This document shows positions 1 through 10,212 of a stretch of 64,000 bases of DNA, piece by piece (position 1 is the stretch's first letter; each line of letters opens with the position of its first letter). The notes beneath the pieces were generated by a model, which worked only from the letters and a program-made list of their open reading frames with translations, ran no database searches and had not been told where the DNA came from. Position numbers and translations under genes: made by a program. Where the stretch lies: contig JAGKQI010000065.1 of NCBI GenBank assembly GCA_018806915.1, forward strand, positions 1 through 64,000, read 5' to 3'. This DNA is from Phytophthora colocasiae (lineage: Eukaryota > Oomycota > Peronosporomycetes > Peronosporales > Peronosporaceae).

Positions 1-914
1 TGAACGGTTAATTCCATAAAGTGCCAAGCCAAGAGATTCTGGAGCACAATACTGTGGAGCTGGCTCTTGGAAGCTCAGATCTCTCTCGAGGTTTTCAGTC
101 AACGCATGGCCTCCGTTCCAATGACCATCTGCGCCATTCCGCTATCAGAGATTGTCTTTTTACACTCAATCACCATGATCGCCGTGGCCTCTCTGAATTC
201 TCAAGGCGATCAACGCTTACCGACAAGATGGGTTCAGGAACCTCAGACTTGAAAGATACCTCCCGTCGCAGCTCTGCGTTGTCGGCTTGTCACGCTCCGC
301 GAACAACAACCTCCATAACCTCGTCAACCAGGACCTCACCTTCTCCGCCTCGTTCGATATCTCAAATGTACAGATCCCGCTTGTGCGCGGCGTATCGCGA
401 ACGGTCATGTGCGCGCAGCCAGTCAATTCACTCGTCTGGGAAGCGCAGGTGGGGCAGGACAGAACAATGGAAGGTTGCCATTCTTGTCAAGGTAAGACAC
501 GCTCAGGTTAGTCACGCCAGATAAAATCACCGAAAGCAGACCGGTGGGCGCGCTTCTTCCCCCGTGATGTTAGCTCTGGTGCTTCTTCATGGCGATCTCG
601 TCTGACATCTTGCGGATGTTTGCAACACGACCAGCTGTAGACGCGCGCTGAAGAAGCTGATCCTCAAGCTTCGAACTCTCTTTTCATTCGTTGTACTCTT
701 CTTGATCGTCTTCGGCATCCTGTTCAGTCTTCTGTGTTTTCGCCTTAGTAGTCTAAGCGTCAGCCCCTCAGATGTTTCCTCGACCTGGTTGGCAAGAACC
801 AGCTACATGATGCACTGGCGCACCGCTGTCTGATCCTTGCCGGTATTACTCAGAGGCTTTGACAAGCGTCTCCGCGTTGGAGAAAAGCGTGGGCTTGACG
901 ATGAGCTGGGACAT
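1..914 (-). pseudogene. PD-(D/E)XK-type nuclease, unit 0 copy, broken
   Basis: The start MSQ- is at 914 on the minus strand and the 3' end lies beyond the window. Similarity to the other nine copies is clear at DNA level, but inserted bases break the frame repeatedly. It carries the GAA to TAA nonsense change in the RDELERV region (near 514) that is also found in unit 1 and in no other unit, so units 0 and 1 share a lineage. Confidence 0.7.
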
Positions 915-1159
915 GGCGCGTGGCAGTTAAGCTGTCGATATTGTTATGGCACGTGTCCAGCATCAAAAGCGCTGCCGAAAGAATTGCGTTGAATTGAATA
1001 CGATTAAAAAAAATTGCGAACAGTAATTGCATTACATGTAGCCAACCTGTAACTTTACGACGGTTAGCAAAACAGGAATATATTAGATAATTTGTCGAAG
1101 AAATGCACACCCAGAAACAGCCATAATAATTGTTAGAAAATATTTGCTTTTTTTACTCA

Positions 1160-1690
1160 GATGCCCTGGCAGATTTGGCCCATCTCACCATGTCCACTGC
1201 AAATCTCTCGTTCATACCAGATGTGCTTAGGAAATATCACGCGCATTTTAGCTATATATTTGGTTGGTACACTGAGCGATCACCGCAGCTTCGAGGCACC
1301 ATCTTCGCTCGTGAAGCGACGGCTGAATATCCCGCAGGTGTCAGTAACGATACATCGAGTTCCATAGCCGCTGGTTGGAAGTAAACCACTGCCCCTGCTC
1401 TGGATTCAACCACCCTCCGTCTACACCCATTTGAACTGCTTCGCACTGGGAAGCTCTCCCGAGACTCCATCCTGGAGCCCAGATTGCCACATCAGGACTC
1501 CGCCGACTATGATTTGCAGGCCGCTGAGCGCTGCAAATGGCCCCCATCCCCTGACGGCTCATGCGTTGTCTGCCAGAAACCTCAGGAGCAATTTGACAAG
1601 TTGACTAGAGTGCCTGAGCCAGCTGTTGCACCGTTCCCTGGATCCCCAATGAGCATCAGGGGAATGAGAGTCACTCTCTTGCAGGGTTGA
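1160..1690 (-). pseudogene. Virus-type major capsid protein C-terminal fragment, unit 0
   Basis: This is a degenerate copy of the capsid fragment described at 46049. The LWNSMYRY motif can still be read around 1360, but the frame changes several times. Confidence 0.5.
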
Positions 1691-2286
1691 CAATGCCTGG
1701 TTTGAATCGTCACAAGAGCGAGCTGCAGCCGATCAATCTTCCAGAAGAACGATGTGCCAGAGCCACCAGGTCTGGGAAGCACTGGATGCTCACGTCCCGT
1801 ATCCATCAGCGAACCCTGAGTCCACAGAGGATGACCCTCAGAAGGACCGGACTTCAAGGAGTCCACAGGTGAACAAGAATGATCTGCATCCAGCGACGGT
1901 GAAGCCTGACGACGAAAAGTCGAGCGCGGCAACAGCGATGCAAATCAGGCGAGTTTTGATGAGTCTGATGGTCATTCGCATACCGGTAACAAGCGTCACG
2001 AGACTACAAGGTCAGCGATTCTGATGAGCTCCGGGTCGAAAATCCCCACCAAGAAATCCAAGGCAAGGGGCAGTGTGCACGAAGGCATCAGGTCAAGTCA
2101 AGCAGTCAGAAGTCCGGTGGCACCTCCACGTCAAGTCAAGAACAAAGTCTGATGACTCTTCCAAGCTGAATCCCAAGAACAAGAAGTCCCCAAGACTCCA
2201 AGTCGCCTAAGAGTTCTTCAGACAACAACCTTCTGGTAAACTCCGGAATCAAGTCTGGTGTCAAGTCGTACAAGCGAAAAGGATTT

Positions 2287-2400
2287 GTGCAGAAGTATGG
2301 GATCGACTACACCGGGACGTTTTCGCCGGTGATCAAGTACGTCAATCTGCGAATGATCATCGCTGTGGCCAAGTTCTTCAATTGGCCCCTCGACCAACTT
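2287..2400 (+). pseudogene. Copia reverse transcriptase fragment, unit 0
   Basis: The frame reads QKYGIDYTGTFSPVIKYVN and then NWPLDQL, the palm-entry region of Ty1/Copia reverse transcriptase just before its catalytic Asp motif. It ends abruptly after LDQL where a real element continues with the first catalytic Asp. It sits at the same place as in units 1 to 8. Confidence 0.75.
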
Positions 2401-2556
2401 GTGGGAGTACGTACGCGGCTCCGTGAGTCGAACATCTCATACGAGAACTGCGAAGATGACAAACCTGAATCGCCATTGTTGCCGGCCTGGATTCAAGCTG
2501 TAGCTGGGAAGAAGATTGCGGTCGAGGCGCTTGGCGAAGTATTCAAGCAAAGCCTC

Positions 2557-3585
2557 ATGTGCGGAACCGGCTCGAGAGCGACGAAGACGACCGCGGTAAG
2601 CTTGTGTTCGGCTCCGAGTTCACCAAACAAGACGAGTACGACGAGCTGGTGCGGGTCCATATTCAAGGCGATGGGAAGGCGTTGGAGGAAGAGATCGAAA
2701 CCTTTGAGTCAATGACGCGTCAGCTGAACTCAGTCGCTGAGGATAAAGCCATCAACCTCGGCATCAAGTGGGACGAACACTCGTGGGATCTCGATCCAAA
2801 CCGCTGCTATCCGAACAGCCCCAGAGCTACTTTCAAGTACATAATGCCTGTACGAGAAAGTCATCGCAATCGTCTTCGTGAACAACTCAAAGCTGAAGAC
2901 AAGCTGAAGCTAGCCGACAAGCCAGTTCGACGGCGTCTTCCGTCAAGTCACCGCGGACACTCGAGCGCCAGTGACGACGTAACCTCCGAGGGCACCGAAC
3001 GCAGGTACTCCGTCGCAGAGCACACCGAGACTCGTGAGCACGAGCACGCTGACGGCAGCGAACGCGGGGACGCCGACACTGAGGACACCGAGACTCGTGA
3101 GCACGGCAGCGAACGCAGGGACGCCGTCGCAGAGGGCAACAATCGGAAGAGGCGCCGCAGCACAGCGCAAGGTTCGCCACCGACGAAGCGGTCGAAGCGA
3201 GTCAAACCAGCACAAGCCCGAGTATTCGTGGACTTTGACCGACGATCTTTTGTGGAAAGAACCAACGGGTGATCGGCAAGACTAAGCTCCGCGAGTGGTT
3301 GGCGATGCTGAAGAACCCTGAAACAACTCGGCGAGGCAGAGATCGAAAACTACCGCAAACGCGTCAGAACAACGCGGACATCCCAAGGTGGCCAAACGTC
3401 CCTGCAGACCTCTGGCTGGAGTTCTTCGACATTGCATTCAGGACGAATATGCTCGACAAGGAGAGCAGCCGCGATATTCTCGCTGGGATGCTCAAGCGCG
3501 CGCCTAGGTCAATCCCAACATTCTACAACGCGATAAAATGCGCGCTGCGAGAGTTCGACGAGGCGAGAAGGCGGCAAGCAACTAG
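2557..3585 (+). pseudogene. Acidic NLS protein (part B), unit 0, frameshifted
   Basis: This is a copy of the ORF at 23365. The frame breaks just after the ATG (the long ORF begins at a GTG at 2559) and again near 3260, where extra bases separate the NLS half (to 3272) from the C-terminal domain half (3269-3655 frame). The repeat segment differs from other units by several substitutions. Confidence 0.6.
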
Positions 3586-3617
3586 CGGTGTTTATTTACG
3601 TAGTCTGGTGGTTACTA

Positions 3618-4615
3618 TATGTACTTTTGTGCCGCTTCGGTCGGAAGACCACTAAGTATTGACAGCAGCGATCCAGTAACACGGCAAGCCCTCCATCGAC
3701 ATCTTCTTCATTAATATACCTTGTGGAACCTTGCCCCGCAGAACGGTTAATTCCATAAAGTGCCAAGCCAAGAAGTTATACACGATAACGTAGACTGGCT
3801 CTTGGAAGCTTGGATCTCTCTCGAGGTTTTCGATCAGCATGGCCTCCGTTCCAATGACCATCTGCGCGGTACCCTTGTCAAAGTTGTCTTTTTTACACTC
3901 AATCACCATGATCTTGTGGCCTCTCTTGGTTACAAGGCGATCAACGCGACCGAATCAGTTGAGAACCTCAGACTTGAAAGATACCTCCCGTCGCAGCTCT
4001 ACGTTGTCGGCAGCGTCGCACGCGAACAACAGCCTGCATAACCTCGTCAACCAGGACCACCTTCTCCGCCTCGTTCGATATCTCAAATGTTCTGATCCCG
4101 CTTGTACGCAGCGTGTCGCGAACGGTCATGCGCAGCCGGTCAATTCCCTCATCTGAGAGCGCAGTTGGAGCGGGACAGAACAATGGAAGGTTGCCATTCT
4201 TGTCAAGGTAGACACGCTCGAGTTAGTCACGCCAGATAAAATCACCGAAAGCAGACCGGTGGGCGCGCTTCTTCCCCGTGACATTAGCTCTAGTCTTCTT
4301 CGTGGCGATCTCGTCTGACATCTTGCGGATGTTTGCAACACGACAGCTGTGAACGCGCTGAAGAAGCTGATCCTCAAGCTTCGGACTCTCTTCTTGTTCG
4401 TTATGCTCTTCTTGATCGTCTTCGGCGTCTAATTCGTCTTCTGTGTTTTCGCCTTGATCACAAGCGTCAGCCTCAGATGTTTCCTCGACCTGGTTGGCAA
4501 GACGGCTACGCGATGCACTGGCGCGCACTTGTCTGATCCTTGCCGTGTACTCAGAGACTTTGACAAGCGTCTCCGCGTTGGGGAAAAGCGTGGGCTCGAC
4601 GTCAGGCTGGGACAT
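3618..4615 (-). pseudogene. PD-(D/E)XK-type nuclease, unit 1 copy, broken
   Basis: The start is at 4615. Breaks seen: GAA to TAA nonsense after FIWRD (about 4223), a 2-base deletion at 4020 shared with units 5, 7, 8 and 9, and a TCA to TGA nonsense just before the GRVDR catalytic segment (about 3958). The ECKK active-site segment is still readable downstream. The copy cannot encode the nuclease. Confidence 0.8.
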
Positions 4616-4860
4616 GGCGCGTGGCAGTTAAGCTGTCGATGTTATTGTAGCACGTGTCCAGCGTAAAAGAAAACTGCTAAAAGAATTGCGTTGAATTGAA
4701 TACGATTAAAAAAAATTGCGAACGTAATTACACATTACATGTAGCTGTTATGTAACTTTACGACGGTTAGCAAAACGGGAATATGTTAGATAATTTGTCG
4801 AAGAAATGCGCAGAGAAACAGCCAAACAAATTGTTAGAAAATATTTGCTTTTTTTTTTGC

Positions 4861-5405
4861 TCAGATGCCCTGGCGGATTTGGCCCATGCCTGTGTCCACT
4901 GAAATCTCTCGTTCATACCAGATATGGGCTATCACGCGCATTTTAGCATATGTTTGGTTGGTACACTGAACGATCACCGACTTCGAGGCACCGTCTTCGC
5001 TCGTGAAGCGACGGCTAATATCGCAGGTGTAGTAACGATACATCGAGTTCCATAGCCGCTGGTTGAGTAAACCACTGCCCTGCTCTGGATTCAACCCTCC
5101 GTCTACACCCATTTGAACTACTTCGCACTGGAAGCTCTCCCAGTCCATCTGGAGCCCAGATTGCCACATCGGGACTCCGCCGACTATGATTTGCAGGCCG
5201 CTGAGCGCTGCGAATGGCCCCGTCCCTGACGGCTCATGCGTTGTCACAGAAACCTCAGGAGCGGTTGACAAGTTGACTAGAGTGCCTGAGCCAGCTGTTG
5301 CACCGTTCCCTGGATCCCCAATGAGCATCGGAATGAGAGTCACTCTCTTGGGGTTGACAATGCCTGGACTGATCATCCCTGAGAACGACTGCAGCCGATC
5401 AATCT
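4861..5405 (-). pseudogene. Virus-type major capsid protein C-terminal fragment, unit 1
   Basis: Long version of the fragment, in frame from its stop at 4861 up to about 5405, where similarity to a capsid protein fades. The open frame continues by chance across the Gypsy-A LTR border to 5628. No start codon of its own. Confidence 0.55.
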
Positions 5406-5557
5406 TCAGAAGAACGATGTGGAGCCACCGGTCTGGGAGGCACTGGATGCTTACGTCCCGTATCCCATCAGCGAACCTGAGTCCACAGAGGATGACCCTC
5501 AGAAGGACCCGGACTTCAAGGAGTCTGGTGAACAAGAATCTGCATCCAGCGACAGTG

Positions 5558-5561
5558 AGGC
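5558..5561. repeat. Target-site duplication AGGC (left)
   Basis: The four bases AGGC before the left LTR match the four after the right LTR at 19558-19561. Uninterrupted units have a single AGGC at this point, which confirms the duplication. Confidence 0.9.
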
Positions 5562-6303
5562 TGTGGTGGAGCGGATCTGGCCAAAATCCGGTTGAGGCCG
5601 ATCGCGACCGCCACTTGCGCCCAGACACCGACTAACGGAGGGGGTCCCCCGAGGATCCGTGATCTTGTTGCGTGTAGTGTTCACCTTGTGTACCCGTCGG
5701 TAGGCGGGTTACGCTCTTCCAGGTAACTTCTGAAGATGTCTTGGGACGAGAAGAAGGTCTTGGGTGACGCAGGGGTTTGAGGCGGCGTGGAAGTTCTTCA
5801 CTCCACCTCGGGGTACTTGATCCCGGTCGTAGGCGAGTTCTCGAGCCTTGATCCGGGTGCCTGGTTCTTGATCCAGGTCTTCCAATAGTCCAATGTTCGG
5901 GATTCGGTCCCTTCCTTTCGTTGTTTTCCGCTTCCGATAGCGGGGGTCTTGAGGGGGCGAGATTCGACGGGATCCTTAGGCTAAACAACCAATTCCTTCC
6001 GATCCGATGTATACACTTAAAGGATAGTTCACTAGATAGGGCAAAGCTGGCCAATATATTATCCAGACTTAACCGCTATACTAGGTCACGTATCCTTACC
6101 TTCCTGACGCTTGTAGGGCCAATGTAGTTCCCGGTTCCAGGCGTAGCGAAGACACTTGAGTGGTTCAGGGCAAATTCGAGTCTGTTTATGGTTATTCCTA
6201 TGCCTACTAATCCCATCCTGATTTACTATCCTACGATCACATGACACTGGCTACATAGCTGATCCCTAGCTTGGTTCCCCTAACCCTGATCTTGAGCCGA
6301 TTC

Positions 6304-6465
6304 CGTACTTAGCCGAAGCTTGATCTCGTACTTAACCGAAGCTTGATCTCGCACTTGACCGAAGCTTGATCTCGCACTTAACCGGAGCTTGATCTCGTAC
6401 TTAATCGGGACTTGATCTCGCACTTAACCGGAGCTTGATCTCGTACTTAATCGGGACTTGATCAC
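6304..6465. repeat. 23-24 bp tandem repeats inside the LTR
   Basis: About seven copies of a unit close to GCTTGATCTCGTACTTAACC follow each other, with C/T and A/G variants that partly alternate. The same block is at 18882-19043 in the other LTR. Tandem repeats in an LTR are often enhancer-like; that role is inference here. Confidence 0.85.
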
Positions 6466-6742
6466 TGCCTGATCCCGCTTGGTGATCTTTCATAGAATCC
6501 GGATCAGGCCACAAGAAGAGTCTGCGCCGCGCCTGGGGTTGACCTTGATCCGGAGCTGATCTCGTACTTATACGGGAGAGGATCATTGCGCGATCTTGCG
6601 TGATCTCGCTTCGTCGCCGCCCGGGGAAGTTGGATCGTGCTGTTAGAGGCTTCGGGGCGCCAGGGTAAGCTGATCATGCTCACTTGGGGACCCGTCATCG
6701 TTGATCGCGCGAGAACATCCTTGATTTCCCCATTCTTCCTCC

Positions 6743-6800
6743 GGCAGGATTCGGATCACCCACGAACACCACGGCAGGATTCGGATCACCCACGAACACC
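6743..6800. repeat. 30 bp direct duplication inside the LTR
   Basis: GGCAGGATTCGGATCACC followed by 12 bases is repeated at once, starting at 6743 and 6773. The right LTR has the same duplication at 19321-19378. Confidence 0.85.
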
Positions 6801-6979
6801 GCTCCACCTGCTTCTTCGCCGGTGTCTCCATTGCCTGTTCCCGGCGGGACCCATCGTGCCTTCGTCTGATTCGACCCAGATCTGGCGATCACAGGTCCCC
6901 CCTGTCGCTCGTTCCGACTCTATTCGGGTTCGTGGCTGACACCGCCTCTCCAGGAAAAATTTTCGTCCGCTTCACCACA

Positions 6980-6988
6980 TCCGCCCCC
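6980..6988 (-). other. Polypurine tract of Gypsy-A
   Basis: On the minus strand GGGGGCGGA lies immediately before the 3' LTR. This is the expected place for the plus-strand DNA primer; one C interrupts the purines. Confidence 0.6.
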
Positions 6989-7082
6989 AGCACGTAAGTT
7001 GAGCTGCCGCAGCTCACTTCGGGTTTATTTCCACATTCACCACCTGGAACACAAGTCGTTCAAGCGCCACCACTTTCTCGAA

Positions 7083-8831
7083 ATGTCCGATCCGCCTTCC
7101 TCGCCCCCCTTGACGCCGAGGACGCCCTCGAGCGAGCACTCGCTCCGATCCGCCCGATCCACGGCCTCCCGCTTCTCAACCCCCGGGGTAAACCCTGAGC
7201 TGGTCACCTTGCAAGCGAGGCTGGCCCATAGCCAACGGATGCGCGAGACCTTGAGCCGCGATCGGGACCACCTGGACGACACCGTTCGCCGGTTGCGATC
7301 CGACATGGAGGATATGGAGCGCTTCCGGGACGACCAAGCGGAGGAGATTTTGCGGCTGAACGCCGAAATCGTTCATCTGCGATCGGGAACCGGAGATGCT
7401 ATCGGTGGGGACGCGATCGCCGCCTTGCAGGATCAGCGGGCCCAGCACGACGCCGAACGACGGGAGTCTGAGCAGCGACTGGCCCGGATCCAGACGCGGC
7501 TAGACTCTGCGCTCGAGGATCTCGACTTCCGGCTGGCCGAACTTCGCATAGCCGGGGAGACGGAGATTGAACTCCGGGATGAGCTTCAGGATCGCGAACG
7601 GGAGCTCGCCGCCGTGCGTCATGACCTGACCCTTACTCAGCGTAGCCTTGAGCGCTGGCAGAGGAACGATTCCTCCCAAGGCCCACAAGCGGCTATGGCC
7701 ATGCCTGCTGATCAGACTCGCCCGACGGCAGAGGAAGCTCGGTTAAGGTTGGAGTTAACGCGGACCCAAGCGGAGTTGCTCGCCGCTCGAGCCGAAGTCG
7801 CGTATCTGGAACGCGAGGCAGAGGATCACCAGGTTGAACTGGCTCGGGCACACCTCGCCCTGGAGGATGTGTCTGCACCGGATTCTCGCGCTCCTCCCTC
7901 GGGCGCGACTGCCGACGCCGCCGCCATCTCCAATCTGGAGCAAGATCTGGCGGACGCTCTGGGAAATCTGGAAATAATCCAGCACGATCGGGACCAGCTC
8001 TCCGTCCAGCATCGTGCCGCCATTGCCGAGCGGGATCAGGCCGTCGCAGACCTGGATCAGGCCCGCCTCGACCGGGATCAGGCAATGCAAGATCTCAATC
8101 GAGTAACGGCAGACCGTGATCGAATCCAGGTCGACCTGGACGATGCCACCCAAGATCGTTTGTCTGCCCTCGCAGACCTTGACGTGGCTCGTTCCGCCCG
8201 GGATGCGGCGACACAGGAGCTCGACCAACTCCAGCGACAGAACGCGGAGCTTCGACAGGCTCACCAAGAGCTGGACGCTGATTATGCCGAAGCCGAGCAA
8301 CAGCTGCACCACGCCGAGGATTCCTCTGCTCGGTTGTCCTCGTGGATCGCGGATCGACGGGCGGCTCGTGCCACCAAAAGATCTCGAAGCGCCTCCGCTT
8401 CCCCGGCCGTTCCTCCTTCCTCACGCAAGCGTCCGGCTCGGAGCACCTCAGCTCCCCGTGATCTAAAACCTGCAGCTACCGAAGCTCCCGGGTCAACCCA
8501 GCCTGTCACACCCACGGTGGTCCCGACCCCGGCAGGATCAACGGCGAGTCCGCTGGATCTGTTGGCGGATCAAGCTTCTGGGCAAGCCGGAGGGGAGGAA
8601 ACCGACACTCCAGCCCCTGATCCGACCCCAGCGCCTACGGATCAGTCCGGATCACTTCCCGCCGAGGGTGGTTCGCCGGATGAGGACGAGGAAGACTCCG
8701 ACTACGATCCCCAGCACCCATTCTCGTCGCCGTCCGAAGAGGACGGACCAGCAATGGAACTAGTTCTGAAGCCGAATCGGAACGCTCCAACGAGGCGGAG
8801 GACTCCGAGGATGATGATATTTTACACATGA
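7083..8831 (+). CDS. Gypsy-A antisense ORF 1: long coiled-coil protein
   Basis: 582 codons from the ATG at 7083 (the frame is open from 6999 but without an earlier ATG). Residues about 35-440 are a near-continuous coiled coil. Around 320-375 there is a short repeat of the form RDQAxxDLxxxRxD. Residues about 445-480 are basic and rich in S and R (KRSRSAS and SRKRPARS, NLS-like), and the tail is rich in P, T, D and E. It runs opposite to gag-pol and starts about 100 bases inside the 3' LTR, so an antisense promoter in that LTR could drive it. No family is recognised; a structural or Gag-like assembly role is only a guess. The frame is unbroken while gag-pol in the same element is broken. Confidence 0.75.
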   Translation: MSDPPSSPPLTPRTPSSEHSLRSARSTASRFSTPGVNPELVTLQARLAHSQRMRETLSRDRDHLDDTVRRLRSDMEDMERFRDDQAEEILRLNAEIVHLRSGTGDAIGGDAIAALQDQRAQHDAERRESEQRLARIQTRLDSALEDLDFRLAELRIAGETEIELRDELQDRERELAAVRHDLTLTQRSLERWQRNDSSQGPQAAMAMPADQTRPTAEEARLRLELTRTQAELLAARAEVAYLEREAEDHQVELARAHLALEDVSAPDSRAPPSGATADAAAISNLEQDLADALGNLEIIQHDRDQLSVQHRAAIAERDQAVADLDQARLDRDQAMQDLNRVTADRDRIQVDLDDATQDRLSALADLDVARSARDAATQELDQLQRQNAELRQAHQELDADYAEAEQQLHHAEDSSARLSSWIADRRAARATKRSRSASASPAVPPSSRKRPARSTSAPRDLKPAATEAPGSTQPVTPTVVPTPAGSTASPLDLLADQASGQAGGEETDTPAPDPTPAPTDQSGSLPAEGGSPDEDEEDSDYDPQHPFSSPSEEDGPAMELVLKPNRNAPTRRRTPRMMIFYT

Positions 8832-9868
8832 GCCGCCAACGATCTATCTCGACGCACCGGCGCGAGTCTGGTCAGGTTCCGAGATCCGGACCTTCTGGCA
8901 CCCGTGGATCGGGGTCTCCGGACGGCTCAAGCCCATCTCCAGATGGATCAGGCCCGCCGTCTCCAGGATCACCTCCGGGTTCCCCGTCACCGCCGCCACC
9001 TCCTTCCGGCGGTTCCTCGCCCCCCGGGCTCCGACCACCCCTGTTCCCGGTCGCCTCTTTCATTCCAGGGTACGATCGGCAGCGTACCTTCGCGGCTGCT
9101 GACATCGTGCCGTGGGATCCGCAGGTGATCGGGCAGTATTCGATCGTGGGTCTGATCGCCAGTTCTCTGGGCAAACGGTTGTTGATCCCTTCGGGTTGGC
9201 TGTTCCCTTCCCAGATACAGGCTGGGCCTGCACCGACCCCCCGCACCGAATACCTCCACGAGTTGATCACGGGCGTGAACGTGCTTGATCTGCTGGCTCT
9301 GGAGCCGTGGAACGACTTCGCGAACCCGGGTCCCCTTACGTTCGACCTCGATCTGCATGAGAGGGAGGGAACACCCCTCGCGGCCGTGGCCGCCACCTAT
9401 CGCGTCCTGGAGGAACGGCACCGTCAGGCATTTTGGGAGGCCACCCATAACTTCGAGATCACCTCTGCCATGCAGGATGCGGATCTTGAACTGCAGCGGT
9501 ATTACGTTGCTCGCAAGGCCCGGCGGAGTCGGGCTGGGTCTGCTTGGCGCCGATTCCTCGCCTCCTTCCCCGCCATAATGCGCGACCAGTGGTTCGATCT
9601 CGACATCCTGCTGGATCCGTTCTTCCTTCACCTCCCCATTCCGTCGGTGGATGTGGTTCGTTGGTATCCCGGCGTGGTCTCTCGGCGTGCCAACCTGGCG
9701 GATCCCAACGCGAACGTCCCAGAGCCGGCGAACCTGATCGAGGCTCTGGAGGAGTGTGACGAGGCGGATCCGTGGCGTAACCAGTATCGGCAAGACCCGG
9801 TCAACCATCCCGCTACCAGGATTCCCCGACTTATCGGCAAGTTCAATCCTCCTCCCGCTTCTCCGTAA
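8828..9868 (+). CDS. Gypsy-A antisense ORF 2: proline-rich head plus globular domain
   Basis: 346 codons. The ATG overlaps the stop of ORF 1 in the sequence ATGA (8828-8831), an arrangement that suggests stop-restart translation or a bicistronic message. Residues 1-75 are S, P and G rich; residues about 80-340 look folded, with many W and aromatic residues (for example IVPWDP, LALEPWNDF, MRDQWFDLD). No known domain is recognised. The C-terminus (IPRL..KFNPPP) is also present at the broken end of Gypsy-B (55271-55333), so this ORF belongs to the family and is not private to this copy. Confidence 0.75.
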   Translation: MSRQRSISTHRRESGQVPRSGPSGTRGSGSPDGSSPSPDGSGPPSPGSPPGSPSPPPPPSGGSSPPGLRPPLFPVASFIPGYDRQRTFAAADIVPWDPQVIGQYSIVGLIASSLGKRLLIPSGWLFPSQIQAGPAPTPRTEYLHELITGVNVLDLLALEPWNDFANPGPLTFDLDLHEREGTPLAAVAATYRVLEERHRQAFWEATHNFEITSAMQDADLELQRYYVARKARRSRAGSAWRRFLASFPAIMRDQWFDLDILLDPFFLHLPIPSVDVVRWYPGVVSRRANLADPNANVPEPANLIEALEECDEADPWRNQYRQDPVNHPATRIPRLIGKFNPPPASP

Positions 9869-10212
9869 ATCGTGCCACTTCGATCACCTGCTCGAGGCTT
9901 CCCCCCGAGCCCGGATTCGGAACCCCATCCAGGGCCGTTCTGCATTCTTCCATCTCCATTCGTAACTCCCATAATCTCCACTCGTAATTCTCGTATTCTC
10001 CATTCCACAGTCATTCCATCGTACTCCATCATTTTGAGAATGTGATCCCCTTTCATCTCCATCTCGACATCCCGGATCACCATCTTCCAGCGTCAAATTC
10101 CCTACGTACATGCACATACACAAATGTAAAACTCTCGCTCTGATCTGGATTCTCCTCCACATCAGCTTCCTCGATCACGGCGAGGCAACCCTGTCACCTC
10201 GCCTGACTCTCC
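9869..10212. other. Non-coding gap between convergent ORFs of Gypsy-A
   Basis: The 344 bases separate the stops of antisense ORF 2 and pol. They are pyrimidine-rich on the plus strand and hold no ORF. The only structure seen is the hairpin at 10179-10203. Both transcripts would need 3' ends here. Confidence 0.7.
10179..10203. other. 25-nt hairpin just after the pol stop
   Basis: GGCGAGG pairs with CCTCGCC around an 11-base middle. It lies 10 bases beyond the pol stop (minus strand). Gypsy-B has a hairpin of the same length at the same spot (55648-55672) with a different stem sequence, which suggests that the structure is kept. Confidence 0.55.

Larger units (their letters stand above)
1..3585. 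repeat. Tandem array unit 0 (left-truncated, degenerate)
   Basis: This is the leftmost copy of the array unit; the window starts about 160 bases inside it. It contains all the parts of a long unit (nuclease, AT spacer, capsid fragment, KS-rich segment, Copia scrap, acidic ORF). It is by far the most diverged copy, with many single-base insertions and local scrambles, and no part keeps a full reading frame. Either it is the oldest, decayed edge copy or its consensus sequence is poor. Confidence 0.85.
5562..6979 (-). repeat. Gypsy-A 3' LTR (left)
   Basis: 1418 bp direct repeat of 18139-19557. It begins TGTGGTGGA and ends TTCACCACA, giving a 7 bp terminal inverted repeat. It holds a block of about seven 23-24 bp tandem repeats (6304-6465) and a 30 bp duplication (6743-6800). 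GATC is very frequent. Confidence 0.95.

Noticed and set aside
2287..2715. Functional Copia element in the array units
   Set aside because: Only about 40 codons of RT are present, ending before the catalytic Asp motif, with no other Copia domain around.
8872..9808. Minus-strand ORFs of 174 and 273 codons opposite antisense ORF 2 of Gypsy-A
   Set aside because: GC-rich shadow frames; no domain and no continuation of pol.
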